DNA of 64,000 nt from Mortierella alpina (lineage: Eukaryota; Mortierellomycota; Mortierellomycetes; Mortierellales; Mortierellaceae), in contig JANATF010000005.1 in NCBI GenBank assembly GCA_029449245.1, forward strand, positions 744,001 through 808,000, in the 5' to 3' direction. Shown here in pieces: positions 20,565 to 31,333 of this stretch. The translations under genes were made by a program, and so were the position numbers. The notes beneath the pieces were generated by a model that ran no database searches, had not been told where the DNA came from, and saw nothing but the letters and a program-made list of their open reading frames with translations. Each line of letters starts with the position of its first letter. Position 1 is the stretch's first letter.

Positions 20565-22125
20565 GTGGGCAAGCTTTTATGGTAGGAAAGTAAGCGAGAA
20601 AAAAAGGTGGGTCCACACCGACTACACACCGCTGCCTACAATTTCATTGTCACTAGAGAGATATAATGTTGAGCTACAGTGCTCGACATTAGTGATCTCA
20701 TGTTTTGCTGAATTCGACATTCTTTCGCTTTGCATCTCCATCACTTTTCTTCACACCTTAACAAACCTACAGCTTGGTTCATATCCTCTGGCTTATTTTT
20801 ACACGCGATCGCGTCGAAGTGCTTCACATGAGTTTTGCAATGGCATCGGGATGAAGGAGCTCGGGTCATGCAATCACTTTTGTCCATTATGTTATGCCAT
20901 GTCGTGTTCACCACCACCCAAATCCAGTATCGCTTCCTAGACTAGACAGTGAATAGACAGCTACTTATAATACATCTACGAAAAAAACTGCGTTGAAATG
21001 ACATGTAAAGTACAGACTTTGCTTTGAGGTGTAGGTACATGGAATTTGTATGCATCGCGTTCTGGAAGCTGAGCAGCTTGCTGAACTAACAATGCAAGGA
21101 TCATCCATTGTAGAGCACAGCTTTATCCTTCCGTAATAAACTTGATCGGGTGTTAAAGGCGTCTCAATCGGTCTCTGTCAGAGCCAACACTTAAAAACAT
21201 AGTAAAAACGCGTGTTTTTCAGTTTTTTATATACTACACCTCAAACGCGCCCCACACTGACCCACTACGCGTAGTTCCAGACGAGGTTAGTTGTGTTCTA
21301 TATGATTCTGCCTTCGAATGAACAACAAAGCGCGTCTTGCGGCTGTCATGTCGCGATAATGTCGCGATAATGTCGCGATGCGCACAAATTACATGTAACT
21401 TCACCTCAAAGCAAGGTCTGTACTTTACATGTCATTTCAACGCAGTTTTTTTCGTAGATGTATTATAAGTAGCTGTCTATTCACTCTCTAGTCTAGGAAG
21501 CGATACTGGATTTGGGTGGTGGTGAACTCGACATGGCATAACATAATGGACAAAAGTGATTGCATGACCCGAGCTCCTTCATCCCGATGCCATTGCAAAA
21601 CTCATGAGATGAATCAAACATCGATCGCGTTTAAAGATGCACCAGAGGGTATGGACTGTGCTATTAGTTTGTTAAGTTGTGAGGAAAAGTGATGGAGATG
21701 CAAAGCGAAAGAATGTCGAATTCAGCAAAACAAGTGAGCACTAATGTCGAGCACTGTACATGGATGAAGGAGTCATTGTCATAAAGTGGATAGCGAAAGA
21801 TCATGCTCGGGAGCGTATCCTACCTAGCCTCTGTATGATTGATCAAGATCTTGACCCTAGCTCAGTAGAGGTTCGAGTCAGTACCTAAGTAACATGGGTA
21901 CCTGATGACCGGACCCCCAGAAACGTCTTTCTGGTACTTGTCTTTGTGATGACAAAGGTCTATGATGGTACTCAAAGTCATGCTTGTAGTTATGACTCTT
22001 TGAACCATCTAGGCAAGCAGTTTCCTTGCTTTGATTGGAATGCTGCGTTCATTGTCAGTGAGTCTACGATAGTAGACGCGTTTGTACTCAGTTTATTACT
22101 AGATTCTGGCAAATATTGCACAGTT
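20565..22125 (-). repeat. LTR-like dispersed unit R2, interrupted by a TA-inserting element
   Basis: On the minus strand it matches R1 and 39133-39616: it begins TGTGCAATATTTGCC (near 22125) and ends CTTGCCCACACGTTTCA (near 20550-20565). The 1080-bp element at 20677-21756 splits it. R1 and R2 flank the right MULE1 copy in inverted orientation. Confidence 0.6.
20677..21756. mobile_element. Non-autonomous Tc1/mariner-type fold-back element, 1080 bp
   Basis: It starts CAGTGCTCGACATTAGTG and ends with the inverse (AATGTCGAGCACTG), flanked by TA at 20675-20676 and 21757-21758, the Tc1/mariner target signature. Arms of about 350 bp (20677-21035 and 21405-21756) are near-complementary, apart from one block that differs between them. 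The ~370-bp centre holds three copies of ATGTCGCGAT(A) (near 21345-21380) but no transposase frame. It is probably a MITE or fold-back derivative mobilised in trans. Confidence 0.75.
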
Positions 22126-22278
22126 CTCGCTCTTGGACAATATTCAGCATCTTTTCCAGCCTCTTCCTCTTGTACGTTGGTTTCCTTGTCTACCCCTCCT
22201 GTCCCCCTCTTGTCATGGCCCTGTCTCTCTCTTTCTCTTGTTCACAACCTCTTGTCCTGTCGCTACTACAAATCCTGC

Positions 22279-23565
22279 CTAGGCACATAATGAGCAACAA
22301 CTCTTTGTGTCCTTAACTCTGCGCCTAGTCCTTGGTGAAGGTGAACTTTCCCAAGCTGGTCCAAGCGAAGTCGACAGCTCTCTGATGGATGCATTGCTCT
22401 GGGGCTTGTTCGGTTGACTGCGGGGACATATGGACGGCGATATCAAGGTCCTCGCCTGGTCCTGATATTCGCCTTCCATGGTCTTGATACAGTCCTCTGC
22501 AAGATGAAATGAGGATGTCGTTGTCCAAACCTTGAACTCACTCACAGTTCTGGTGAGCAAAAGGCGCGGAGAACCTCGTGGGATTTGCTGTCGACATCCC
22601 GCGCATGTTGGTGCTCTACCATTCTGTTCGACTATGCCCAAAGAAACCCCAATCGGATACTGCCTCCTCTTTCTTGGTTTTTTCTCTTCAGCATCGACCA
22701 TCTCCGTAACAGCTGAGTCTTTCGTTTTTTCAGCATCCGAATCCACTCCTGCTAATGCTGATTTTGGCCCCACGTCATGGTGTCGTTCTGGCTTTGCCTT
22801 CTTCCTCTTAGAATCGAAGCGCGTTTTCAACCGTATAGACGAGGAAGGTCGTCCCCTCTTTGGAGGTCTCTCGCCGTCGCGAATATCTTGAAGGGACATT
22901 CCTTTGAAGGCACCATAGCCTCTATCGGTACTTTCAACGCCATCGATAGAGTCATCTCTTTCGGTCGGTCTGCATCGCTTTTGCTGCTCTGTGATAACAC
23001 AAATTTCCTCGAACATTTCCATCGCTTTTGTGTAGACCTCCTGTGGTAGATTTGGATTGTAGTTGGAGAGCCGCTCGACGAGTCGTCTGGAGGCCGATAT
23101 GATTTTACCTCTGCGTTTTCTTTGAATTGTCTGCGACTTGTCCGGTGTCGCCACCGGTTGAGGCGAACAGCAATTTTTCGCAACTTGCAGATAGTTCGGT
23201 GAAGGCATCATATGTAGATCAACATCTCTCAGTTTGACCTGGGAGGAGCGAGCAAATACGAACGGCTCCTTGCTGATCATCGAATCCGTGCGCTTGTCGA
23301 ACTGAAGGTCCTCTTGGAACCATCGCCTTGGAATCAGTCGTAGGTGAAAAGCAAACCTGACGTCCTCCTGCATCATCCAAAAGAAGTGCCTGCAAGCCAA
23401 ACCCTCGTTTTGCAGAAGGGCACAAGTGCAGAAGTACGCCTGGTCGCTGAAGAGAATGACACATTCTGCGACACCGGGATCTGCATTGCGATATACTCTG
23501 AAGATGGCCACGATGTTGTCTCTTTCGATCCTTTGAATTATCGAAGCAACACTGCCCATTCGCAA
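22279..23565 (-). pseudogene. MULE2 C-terminal part: SWIM finger and terminal zinc finger
   Basis: A segment of about 428 residues. Near its start is a SWIM-type zinc finger (FCTCALLQNEGLACRHF, CxCx8CxH), as in FAR1/MULE transposases, followed by a basic, Ser/Pro-rich linker with probable nuclear localisation clusters (KRRGK, KKPRKRR). The C-terminal block PIGVSL...CAGC...RGSPR...H-x4-C is homologous to the end of the MULE1 protein, with the same H-x4-C spacing. It follows the transposase segment after a presumed intron between 23685 and 23565. The frame is intact here, but the gene is broken upstream. Confidence 0.68.
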
Positions 23566-23684
23566 GTCCCCTTCCCTGGATCTCTTACTCTAGCGTGCCA
23601 TATCGAAGATCGCATTGGCGATGGTCAGCATCGTAAAACAATACCTACGAATCATTGGTGTATAATGTGGGCACATTACAAGCG

Positions 23685-24820
23685 TTATATTACCGGAAGG
23701 GAGCTGCGGCCTCGCTGTCCATGCTCCCGAATGAGTTCTTCGAAGGGCACAAGGGAATGCCTGAATCCAAAAGAATGACCCATTTCGTTCAGCATCTGGT
23801 TGGCAGCATGCACGCTGAGATATTTTGAGTTCAACCTCATAAGATCTCGGAAAGCTGCGGTGACAACGCTTTCAGGCATGTTGGACAGGGGGTTGTCTCT
23901 GCGCAAAATGAACAATTCCCTTGCAGCTTTCTCGGCCGTGGCATTAAAAAGTTCAACCAACGTCCCCTTCCTGCTGCGGTTGATCAGCTTGATGAGGTGA
24001 TGAGCTTTCTCAACTCGCTGCGTGGACACCATCCCAGCCGTGAACGAAGCTCGGACCCACGGACCACCCCAGTGATACCGTCGTCCGAAAAGCTTCTTCA
24101 GGTACGTACCAGCCTTTCCAGCAAGGAGGGTTTTTTCATTGCTGGTAGGATCAAGGACCGGCAGTCCGTCCCCGTCTCCACCGTAGACACTCATCAGTTG
24201 CCTCCATCTCTCAGCGAACTCGTCGGGAGTTATAGATTGGCTGACCTGTGCCAGCCGATTGCTGAATGTCTTGAACCGCTTATCAAGGACAGCACTCAAG
24301 TGGGAGGCAATGTTTCTGTTGATGTGCCACAAACAGTTGACTATCTGGACCTGTGGGAACACGACGGGGCAAGCCGCGTCCATGGCCATGTCTTCGTCCA
24401 GGATGACAACCTTTGGATGAATGCCCGCGCTCGCCTTTTTCAGCTGAGAGAGAAGCCAGTTAAAGTCGTCTTCAGTCTCATGCCGCGTTAAGCCGCAAGC
24501 TATCAACCGCGTCCTAAATTCCGCATCGACGACCACGAAATTCGCAAGGATCATGTCGAGACCATTTGTTTTGTAGGTCCCGTCAATCACCAAGACATCG
24601 TTGTACCGTTGGTACACGTCGCGCTGAACCGGGCTCATCCAAAAGATGCGATTGGCCTGTTGGCTGGCGGGGTCGAGGTCTGCTTCATAGTACCATCCGT
24701 CCTGACCTGGATGCGTGTACTTTTGCTTGTTCAAGAGCAAAAGCAACTGTACAGTTTGTGGTATGGTGCTCGGAGGAGCTACAGATCGCTTGAAAGACCT
24801 GTGCCGGCCTCAACCTCAGC
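23685..24820 (-). pseudogene. MULE2 transposase core (FAR1/MULE DDE domain)
   Basis: 353 residues in frame from about 24746. It has the MULE catalytic signature: D in VLVIDGTYKTN (residue 55), D in VVILDED (117) and E in STQRVEKAHH (246), with the family CxWH (NCLWH, 138-141) between the second and third. Upstream, WYYEADLD and IFWMSP match the segment preceding the transposase in FAR1-type proteins. The join to the DNA-binding domain crosses the insertion point of element B (24816-24820) and an intron ending CTGTACAG at 24747; the exact donor is uncertain. Confidence 0.75.
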
Positions 24821-25148
24821 TGTCGTGAATCTAGGCAGGGCAAGGACAGGATGACCTTTCACAAGGGCAGGAGGGAAGGGACAAGGGAAGTGGCAAGACA
24901 GGAGGGTTCAGGGTATGATCAAGGATGTATTCAAGTTACTAGGTAAAGAGCAACTGTACAGAGGGAACTACAGACTATATATACTAAACACTGAGCCCAG
25001 CGCGTAATGCCGCTTTGACCCATAGTCACCGGTCAGGACATAATTCAAGGCATTCAGTAAAAAGGGGGCGCATGTCGATAAGGCATTAAAAGGCGAAATA
25101 AGGCTTGACCTAGGATACTACGCTTATCCTAGGGCCGAGTACGCGACA
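24821..25148 (-). repeat. 3' LTR of element B
   Basis: 328 bp. It contains a perfect 9-bp stem hairpin, CCTAGGATA/TATCCTAGG, with a 7-nt loop at 25109-25133. Confidence 0.95.
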
Positions 25149-25158
25149 ACCCCCCCAT
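25149..25158 (-). promoter_or_regulatory. Polypurine tract of element B
   Basis: Read on the minus strand it is a purine run with seven G directly before the 3' LTR, the expected plus-strand DNA primer site. Confidence 0.75.
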
Positions 25159-28100
25159 TTAGGGCTGAGCTCCGCGAAGCGTAGGGCCGGGTTTGTGAGG
25201 GTGAGCATGATGAAACTGCTTGATGAGTCTCGGGGCGCCTTGAACCAACTCAGCAGGCTCCCAAGTGCGAGCAGATATGGGGTAGCCTTTCCAGTGGACA
25301 TGGTAGAGGAGTCTGCCACGGGCCACTTTGGAGTCTAGGATGGCTTCGACTTCGAACTCCTCTTCTCCAGCAACGACGAGTGGAGGTAGAGGTTTAGGTG
25401 TCCGACCCGGGATCGTATCTTGGCGGAAACGCTCGAGGAGGCCGACGTGGAAGATCGGGTGGATCTTCATGGTACTTGGGAGATCCAGGCGGTATGAGCG
25501 AGTTCCAACCTTCTCGAGTATTTGAAAAGGGCCAACTCGTTTGTAGTCAAGTTTCTTGGCTGCCCGCTCGGTACGGAGATTTCGGGCGTCTAACCAGACT
25601 TTGTCGCCAACACTGAAATCAGGCTGAGCTATTGTTTTGGTATCAAAATGTCGGGCGTGTCTTTCATTCGCAGACTGGATGTTGAACTTCATCTCAGAAT
25701 GAATGTCTAGAAGAGCCTTGATGTGGTCAGGGCAAGGGATGTTGTCCTTAGTCACCCGGGGTACGGTAACTGAGAACTTGGGGTGGAAACCAAAGTTAGC
25801 GAAGAAAGGAGTTGTCTTCGTGGACGAGTGTTCCGTGTTGTTGTAAGTGAACTCGGCGAGCGGGAGTAAAGTGCTCCAGTTTGACTGTTGATAGTCGATA
25901 TAACAGCGTAGGTACTGCTCGAGAATCGAGTTGACTCTCTCAGTCTGGCCGTCAGTCCTAGGATGGAATGCAGTAGAGAGGTTCTGCTCGATCTGGAGAG
26001 CCTTGAAGACTGTCTTAGTGAACTTAGAAGTGAAGGTGACGCCTCTATCGGAGACGACATCGTCTGGAAGACCGTGGGCGGCGAAGACTTTTTCCAAGAA
26101 GAGCTGCACGGTACCCTCCGCGTCCACGGTATCTGTGGTAGGGGCAAAGTGAGCCATCTTCGTGAATCGATCGACGAAGACACATATCGCGGTGTAGCCC
26201 TTGGAGGCGGGCAGTTGAGTGATAAAGTCTACGGAGATCGAGGACCAGGGCCGATCAGGGATCGGCAAGGATTGCAGGAGGCCATACGGCTTGTGATTGC
26301 TTGACTTGCTACGTTGGCAAATATCGCATCCACCGACGTAATTCTTGATATATTGTCGCATGCTGGGCCAAAAGAACGTGCGAGAGACAAGATCAAATGT
26401 TTTAGTAATACCAAAGTGCCCCGCAGTGGGAGAATCGTGGCATTCTTCAAGGATCATTTTCTTGAGATCCGGGTCGTCGGGGACACAGACCAGGCCGTCA
26501 TGTAGTAGAAGGCCGTCCTGGACAGAGTAGAGGCCGTCAGGGTCTGGCGTCTCAAGGTTCTCAGCAAGGATCGCGCTGAATGTAGGGTCGTTAGGAAGTG
26601 AATGCGTAATTAATTCTTGAATGGCTGACTTCTCTGGGAGCAGCGGCAGGGCTTGTAGGGCATTCAAAAATTGAATTGGTGGCAGGAGGGTTAAGGCGGT
26701 CTTGCTTAGTGCAGCCGCACTCCCCTCCTCAGGTTTGTCTCTCCGAGACAAAGAGTCAGCCGCAGCGTTCTGCGAGCCAGGGCGGTATTTGATGACAAAA
26801 TTATAGTCCGATAGGACTTCAGACCAGCGGACCTGGCGACGGCTAAGGTTGCGGGTGGTTGTAAAATATTCCAGATTGCGGTGGTCAGTAAGGACGACTG
26901 TGGTAGAGGCTGAGAACTCAAGGTAGTGTCGCCAGTGCTTGAAGGCGCACACAATGGCTAACAGTTCTTTGTCATAGATCTGGTAATTCATTTCCGCAGG
27001 CAGGAGTTTTCTGGAGTAGAAGGCAACAGGGTGGAGGTGGTCATCGTCATCATATTGGCTGCAAACTCCTCCGAGGGCGTAGTCGGAGGCATCGACTTCG
27101 ATGACACACGCTTTTGTGTGATCAAAGTGACGGAGGATCGGGCCAGACATCAAACGAGCTTTGAGTTCTTCAAAAGCGTCTTGCGCGGCTCTTGACCAAA
27201 TGAACTTGGCATTCTTCTTGAGCAGAGTGGTGAGAGGGGTGGCTACTTTGGAGTAGTTCTTGACGAAGCGGCGGTAGAAGTTAGCGAGTCCGAGGAACAC
27301 CTGAATGTCAAAAGCTGATTTAGGGGTAGCCCATTCTTGAATGGCGGCCACCTTGGCAGGATCCATCGAGATGCCGTTAACACCAATGATGAATCCCAGG
27401 AACGAGACCTCTTGCTTATCGAACGCACATTTCTCGAGTTTCAGACAGATGCCCGCAGCTTCTAATTTCTTGAGGACCTTTTTGACTTGTGCGGTGTGCT
27501 CGTCAAGTGATTCGGAATATATGAGAATATCGTCAAGGTAGACAACAACAAAATCATCCAAGTAGTCGCGCAGGACGTCGTTCACGAACGCTTGGAAGGT
27601 TCCTGGGGCATTCATGAGCCCGAATGGCATGACTTGATACTCAAAGTGACCGTAACGACAGCGAAACGCGGTTTTCCACTCGTCGCCTTTCGCTATTCGG
27701 AGAAGGTTGTAGGCACCACGCATGTCCAATTTGGTAAAATACTTGGCTTTTCCTAACTGGTCAAACGTTTCGGAGATCAGTGGTAAAGGGCATCGATTGG
27801 GAGTTGTGATTTTGTTAAGTCCCCGGTAATCGACACAAAGGCGAAGGGAACCGTCTTTTTTCTTGACAAAGAGAATGGGCGCTCCGGCTGGGGATTCCGA
27901 GCGGCGAATGAAACCTTTAGCCAGGTTTTCTTTGAGATATTCGTGTAGGGCCTTGAGCTCCGTCTGCGAGAGATTGTAGACAGGCCCAAAAGGTACGTTG
28001 GCGCCTTCTGCAATGGGAATACTATGGTCGTAGGGTCGGTGTGGCGGGAGTTTGTCCGCCTGAGTCTTGGAGAACACTTGAGAGTATTCAGCGTATTTTT

Positions 28101-28836
28101 CAGGGAGCTGGATTGTTGGTTCATCATCACTAAGAGTCGCGGTAGACAATTCTTCGACTTGAGAGATGTCCATCATGTAGCCTACACCCTGTCCCTGCTT
28201 GAGCAATTGACAGAAATTGGCGTTGCTGACCAGGGCAATATCCATGGAAGTTGGGTTTCTGACAGGGACAGGCACAGGTGGGTAAATGATAGTAATTGGT
28301 GCAGGTTTGAGAACTAGAGGAGGGGAAGCAGAGCGTGTTTGACTGGCGAAGGGCAGGATAGAAGTAGGTAGTGTGGATCGAGCAAGATGTGACAAGGCAG
28401 AGAAGTTGTGATTTTGAGTGCAGGCGAGAGTCACTGTTCTCTGATCCCAGTTGATGGAGGGGCTGTGCTTTTTTAGCCAGTCCATTCCAAGGATCACAGA
28501 ATAGTTACCGAGCGTGATGAGTTGAAAGGAATGTACTTCAAAATGTTCTGGGCTGGATTGCATGACAAGACGAGTGGAGTGGTGGGAAGAGTGGATGGTA
28601 CCATTGGCGAGGGCAATGTTGAGTTGTTGATCGACAATGGGTAGGTGATGTACTTTGGCGAGGTTCTGATGAATGAAGGAAATTGTAGCCCCAGAATCAA
28701 TCATGGCATTGACGGGGAGGGAGGACCCCTGGAAATACAGAGTGACAGGAATGGTGATGGGAGCGGAGTCGTGGATAGGGTCGTGAACAGGAGAAACATT
28801 GAAAAGTTGGCCTAGATGGGCTTCTCCACTCTTTAC
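25159..28836 (-). CDS. Pol polyprotein of element B
   Basis: The frame is open from near the gag stop to 25159. Domains: aspartic protease with canonical MIDSGATISF near the beginning; reverse transcriptase with KKKDGSLR, YRGLN and VYLDDILIYS; RNase H with VLTDHRNLEY; integrase with an HH-CC finger (GHFGITKT...CDICQRSK), D-D-E core and GQTERVNS; and a C-terminal chromodomain (FEVEAILDS...YHVHWKGYPISARTWEP) with all conserved aromatics. It is shifted -1 relative to gag, so it is expected to be made as Gag-Pol by frameshifting or reinitiation. No stop or frameshift breaks the frame, and with identical LTRs the element may be autonomous. Confidence 0.92.
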   Translation of the reverse strand, partial: VKSGEAHLGQLFNVSPVHDPIHDSAPITIPVTLYFQGSSLPVNAMIDSGATISFIHQNLAKVHHLPIVDQQLNIALANGTIHSSHHSTRLVMQSSPEHFEVHSFQLITLGNYSVILGMDWLKKHSPSINWDQRTVTLACTQNHNFSALSHLARSTLPTSILPFASQTRSASPPLVLKPAPITIIYPPVPVPVRNPTSMDIALVSNANFCQLLKQGQGVGYMMDISQVEELSTATLSDDEPTIQLPEKYAEYSQVFSKTQADKLPPHRPYDHSIPIAEGANVPFGPVYNLSQTELKALHEYLKENLAKGFIRRSESPAGAPILFVKKKDGSLRLCVDYRGLNKITTPNRCPLPLISETFDQLGKAKYFTKLDMRGAYNLLRIAKGDEWKTAFRCRYGHFEYQVMPFGLMNAPGTFQAFVNDVLRDYLDDFVVVYLDDILIYSESLDEHTAQVKKVLKKLEAAGICLKLEKCAFDKQEVSFLGFIIGVNGISMDPAKVAAIQEWATPKSAFDIQVFLGLANFYRRFVKNYSKVATPLTTLLKKNAKFIWSRAAQDAFEELKARLMSGPILRHFDHTKACVIEVDASDYALGGVCSQYDDDDHLHPVAFYSRKLLPAEMNYQIYDKELLAIVCAFKHWRHYLEFSASTTVVLTDHRNLEYFTTTRNLSRRQVRWSEVLSDYNFVIKYRPGSQNAAADSLSRRDKPEEGSAAALSKTALTLLPPIQFLNALQALPLLPEKSAIQELITHSLPNDPTFSAILAENLETPDPDGLYSVQDGLLLHDGLVCVPDDPDLKKMILEECHDSPTAGHFGITKTFDLVSRTFFWPSMRQYIKNYVGGCDICQRSKSSNHKPYGLLQSLPIPDRPWSSISVDFITQLPASKGYTAICVFVDRFTKMAHFAPTTDTVDAEGTVQLFLEKVFAAHGLPDDVVSDRGVTFTSKFTKTVFKALQIEQNLSTAFHPRTDGQTERVNSILEQYLRCYIDYQQSNWSTLLPLAEFTYNNTEHSSTKTTPFFANFGFHPKFSVTVPRVTKDNIPCPDHIKALLDIHSEMKFNIQSANERHARHFDTKTIAQPDFSVGDKVWLDARNLRTERAAKKLDYKRVGPFQILEKVGTRSYRLDLPSTMKIHPIFHVGLLERFRQDTIPGRTPKPLPPLVVAGEEEFEVEAILDSKVARGRLLYHVHWKGYPISARTWEPAELVQGAPRLIKQFHHAHPHKPGPTLRGAQP

Positions 28837-30050
28837 TAGGCGTCGTCGTTTCCCAAATCGAACACGAAGGGGCTAGTGTTGGCAGTGGTGGCACTAGAGA
28901 GAGTGTGTTGAGCCTTGTTACCGAGTCTGGTGTTCGCGGGTTTGGTGGGACACTCCTTAACCCAGTGTCCCTCCAAACCACAGTAGCTACAGAGATCGTT
29001 ATCTCTGCGTCGCTGTTTTTCTTCGGCGCTCACAGGGCGGTGCTGGGCTTGGCTGAGGTCCATGGCCATGGACGGGGCGGCAACGGACGCGGCGGGAGCG
29101 AATGGTCGCGGGACGGAAACAGGGGTCGAGTTGCGGGCGCTATTCAAGGTTGTTGTGGAACGAACAGGTTGTCTTTGCAGAAAGTAACCATATTGGCGAG
29201 TGTCGATCTCAATAGCCAAATCAGAGAACTCATAGAACGTGCGCGGTTCCTCCTGGCGTGACATGGTTTCTTGGACCGATTCTTTGAGGCCAATCCGGTA
29301 CTGGGAGATTTTGGCAGCGTCGTTCCACTCGGTATCGGCAACCAACTGGACAAACTTATTGGTGTAGTCCAACGCCGAGCCTTTTTGCTTCAAGGCGCGG
29401 AGTTGAGACTCGGCCACGATGTGGGCGTTGGTGACGCCGAAATTCTTGGTCATGACCGACCAAAACTTATCAAGGCTGCTAATGATCGCGGGTCTTACTT
29501 CGTCATCCAGCTTAAAAGCAGGGATGTGCTTTTCCATATACTTATAGGCCGCGGTGTCCCCCAGACGGGAGATGATGAACATGATTTTAGAGGCATCCGT
29601 TGGATGCTGCGAGCTCTGAGCCAAGAAGTACAGCTCCAGCTGAGACTGGAAAGTTTTCCAGTCTTCTCTTTTACCAGTGAACTTCTCGGGGGAGTCGATC
29701 TTGGGCTTGGCCACCGACTGAGTCTTGGTGGCTTCGGCAAGGGTCTTGAGGCCCCGGAGCATATCTTTCTGGAAGGTATTGTTCTCGTTGATGGCATTCA
29801 GAGCAATGATCTGTCCTTCGATCGTTTTGAATCTTGGTTCGACCATTTTGATGAGATCCTCGACGAAACTATGGTTGGTCTGTAAGAACTTGAGGAGGGG
29901 TCCGTACGCGGTGAGCTGGCTTTCGAGCGACTGAACGCGGTTTTTGAGATCCGCTACGACCGGGCTGGCTTGCTCGAGGAGAGTGTCCTCGATGGTTTTG
30001 ACACGAGTTTGGAGGGCTTCAAAATTCTGGTTGGCGGTTTCGAGACTCAT
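28836..30050 (-). CDS. Gag of element B
   Basis: 404 residues from an ATG close to the 5' LTR. The N-terminus is coiled-coil-like (about 1-110), followed by the retrotransposon gag core (about 120-290) and a single CCHC zinc knuckle, CSYCGLEGHWVKEC (C-x2-C-x4-H-x4-C), near 355-370. It forms the virus-like particle and packages element RNA. Confidence 0.9.
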   Translation of the reverse strand: MSLETANQNFEALQTRVKTIEDTLLEQASPVVADLKNRVQSLESQLTAYGPLLKFLQTNHSFVEDLIKMVEPRFKTIEGQIIALNAINENNTFQKDMLRGLKTLAEATKTQSVAKPKIDSPEKFTGKREDWKTFQSQLELYFLAQSSQHPTDASKIMFIISRLGDTAAYKYMEKHIPAFKLDDEVRPAIISSLDKFWSVMTKNFGVTNAHIVAESQLRALKQKGSALDYTNKFVQLVADTEWNDAAKISQYRIGLKESVQETMSRQEEPRTFYEFSDLAIEIDTRQYGYFLQRQPVRSTTTLNSARNSTPVSVPRPFAPAASVAAPSMAMDLSQAQHRPVSAEEKQRRRDNDLCSYCGLEGHWVKECPTKPANTRLGNKAQHTLSSATTANTSPFVFDLGNDDA

Positions 30051-30099
30051 GGCTGGGCAGGGACGTGGGTAGAAAGGTCAAAGTTGTTTGACCTAGTAA

Positions 30100-30427
30100 T
30101 GTCGTGAATCTAGGCAGGGCAAGGACAGGATGACCTTTCACAAGGGCAGGAGGGAAGGGACAAGGGAAGTGGCAAGACAGGAGGGTTCAGGGTATGATCA
30201 AGGATGTATTCAAGTTACTAGGTAAAGAGCAACTGTACAGAGGGAACTACAGACTATATATACTAAACACTGAGCCCAGCGCGTAATGCCGCTTTGACCC
30301 ATAGTCACCGGTCAGGACATAATTCAAGGCATTCAGTAAAAAGGGGGCGCATGTCGATAAGGCATTAAAAGGCGAAATAAGGCTTGACCTAGGATACTAC
30401 GCTTATCCTAGGGCCGAGTACGCGACA
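30100..30427 (-). repeat. 5' LTR of element B
   Basis: 328 bp, identical as read to 24821-25148. The 9-bp stem hairpin recurs at 30388-30412. Confidence 0.95.
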
Positions 30428-31233
30428 TCAGCCCTGTCGAAGTTGTTGCCCCGGTGCTCGAAGTTGAGAAAGGACATTGTGGTCGCGACTCCTTGCTTCA
30501 GCTCCGCGCACTTTCGTATGGTGTCCAGCATTGCTTGGGAGAGTTTTGTGTACCTTCCAAGTTCTGCGTCCATACTGTGACCATTGTGGATGTTGTTGAT
30601 CTTCGTAACATGCCATCGTGGGTGTATTCTTTTAGGGGAGGTCAAGTTGATAAAGAACGGGCACCCACAGCGCTTGGTAGTCGCTTTATTGCGCTGCTTG
30701 GAAATCTCAACGACCTTTCTTGCCTCATGTTCTCCCTCGTAAGTGCACACTAGCTTGACTGCATTTGTAATTATGCTCGGTTATTCAGAAGCTCAAAACA
30801 ATCAATTAAGACCAGACTTATACAGAAACGTACCTGAGGGACTTGGCCATTGTTCGGACTGGCGAACTCTCACTCGGAAGCCGATGTGCGCAGACCATGT
30901 CTGAATCCAAGATTTTGCCATCTCCAGGGACTCAAATTCATGGCCAAGCACGGGAGACCAGTGCTCGGCGCTCACAGCAGCCTCGTCCTTGTCGAACCGT
31001 CCTTCGCCATCGCTGCTGCCAGCACCGTCGTCACTGCTGAGACCATAATTGTCATGATCATCTATGTCGTCGTCACTTTCGTTACTAGAGGATAGCTCGT
31101 CAACGCTTGAATCCGCGCCTCCATCAGTTGCGCTTCTGTCGCCATCCAATGACCAATGCCGCTGTAACAGATTGTCACAACCATCGCTATCCAAGTCATC
31201 ATATTCCTTCTCGAAATCAAGTACTTTGTGGTC
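30428..31233 (-). pseudogene. MULE2 middle part: acidic linker and FAR1 DNA-binding domain
   Basis: Two exon pieces, 31228-30834 and 30758-30428, are separated by a 75-nt intron (GTACGT...TGCAG) that joins in phase. The first encodes an Asp/Ser-rich linker and the start of a FAR1 domain (FESLEMAKSWI...HIGFRVRVRQS). The second completes the WRKY-related FAR1 fold (CTYEGEHE, KRCGCPF, HPRWHVTKINNIHNGHSM). It is bounded on the left by element B and on the right by element C, both inside exons. Across the C insertion the frame continues exactly once a single TGGTC duplication is counted. Confidence 0.75.
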
Positions 31234-31333
31234 TGTAACAGTAGTGCCCAGTCACAACGAGTATATAGAGTAGGGTAGTACGATACTTGCAAATACAACT
31301 CTTTTCCAGCTATTAGACCTGACCCCTGCTACA
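31234..31333 (+). repeat. 5' LTR of element C
   Basis: 100 bp with TG...CA ends and a TATATAGAG motif in the first half. Confidence 0.93.

Larger units (their letters stand above)
24821..30427 (-). mobile_element. LTR retrotransposon B (Ty3/gypsy chromovirus)
   Basis: 328-bp LTRs (24821-25148 and 30100-30427) read identical, with TGTCGTG...GCGACA ends, and the target duplication TCAGC lies at 24816-24820 and 30428-30432. Gag (30050-28836) and pol (to 25159) are on the minus strand, pol in the -1 frame. The polypurine tract AAATGGGGGGGT (25158-25149) abuts the 3' LTR. It is inserted in MULE2, just after its FAR1 domain. Confidence 0.95.

Noticed and set aside
21340-21380. ATGTCGCGATA repeats as a CRISPR-like array
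   Set aside because: Three abutting copies without spacers in a eukaryotic fold-back element.
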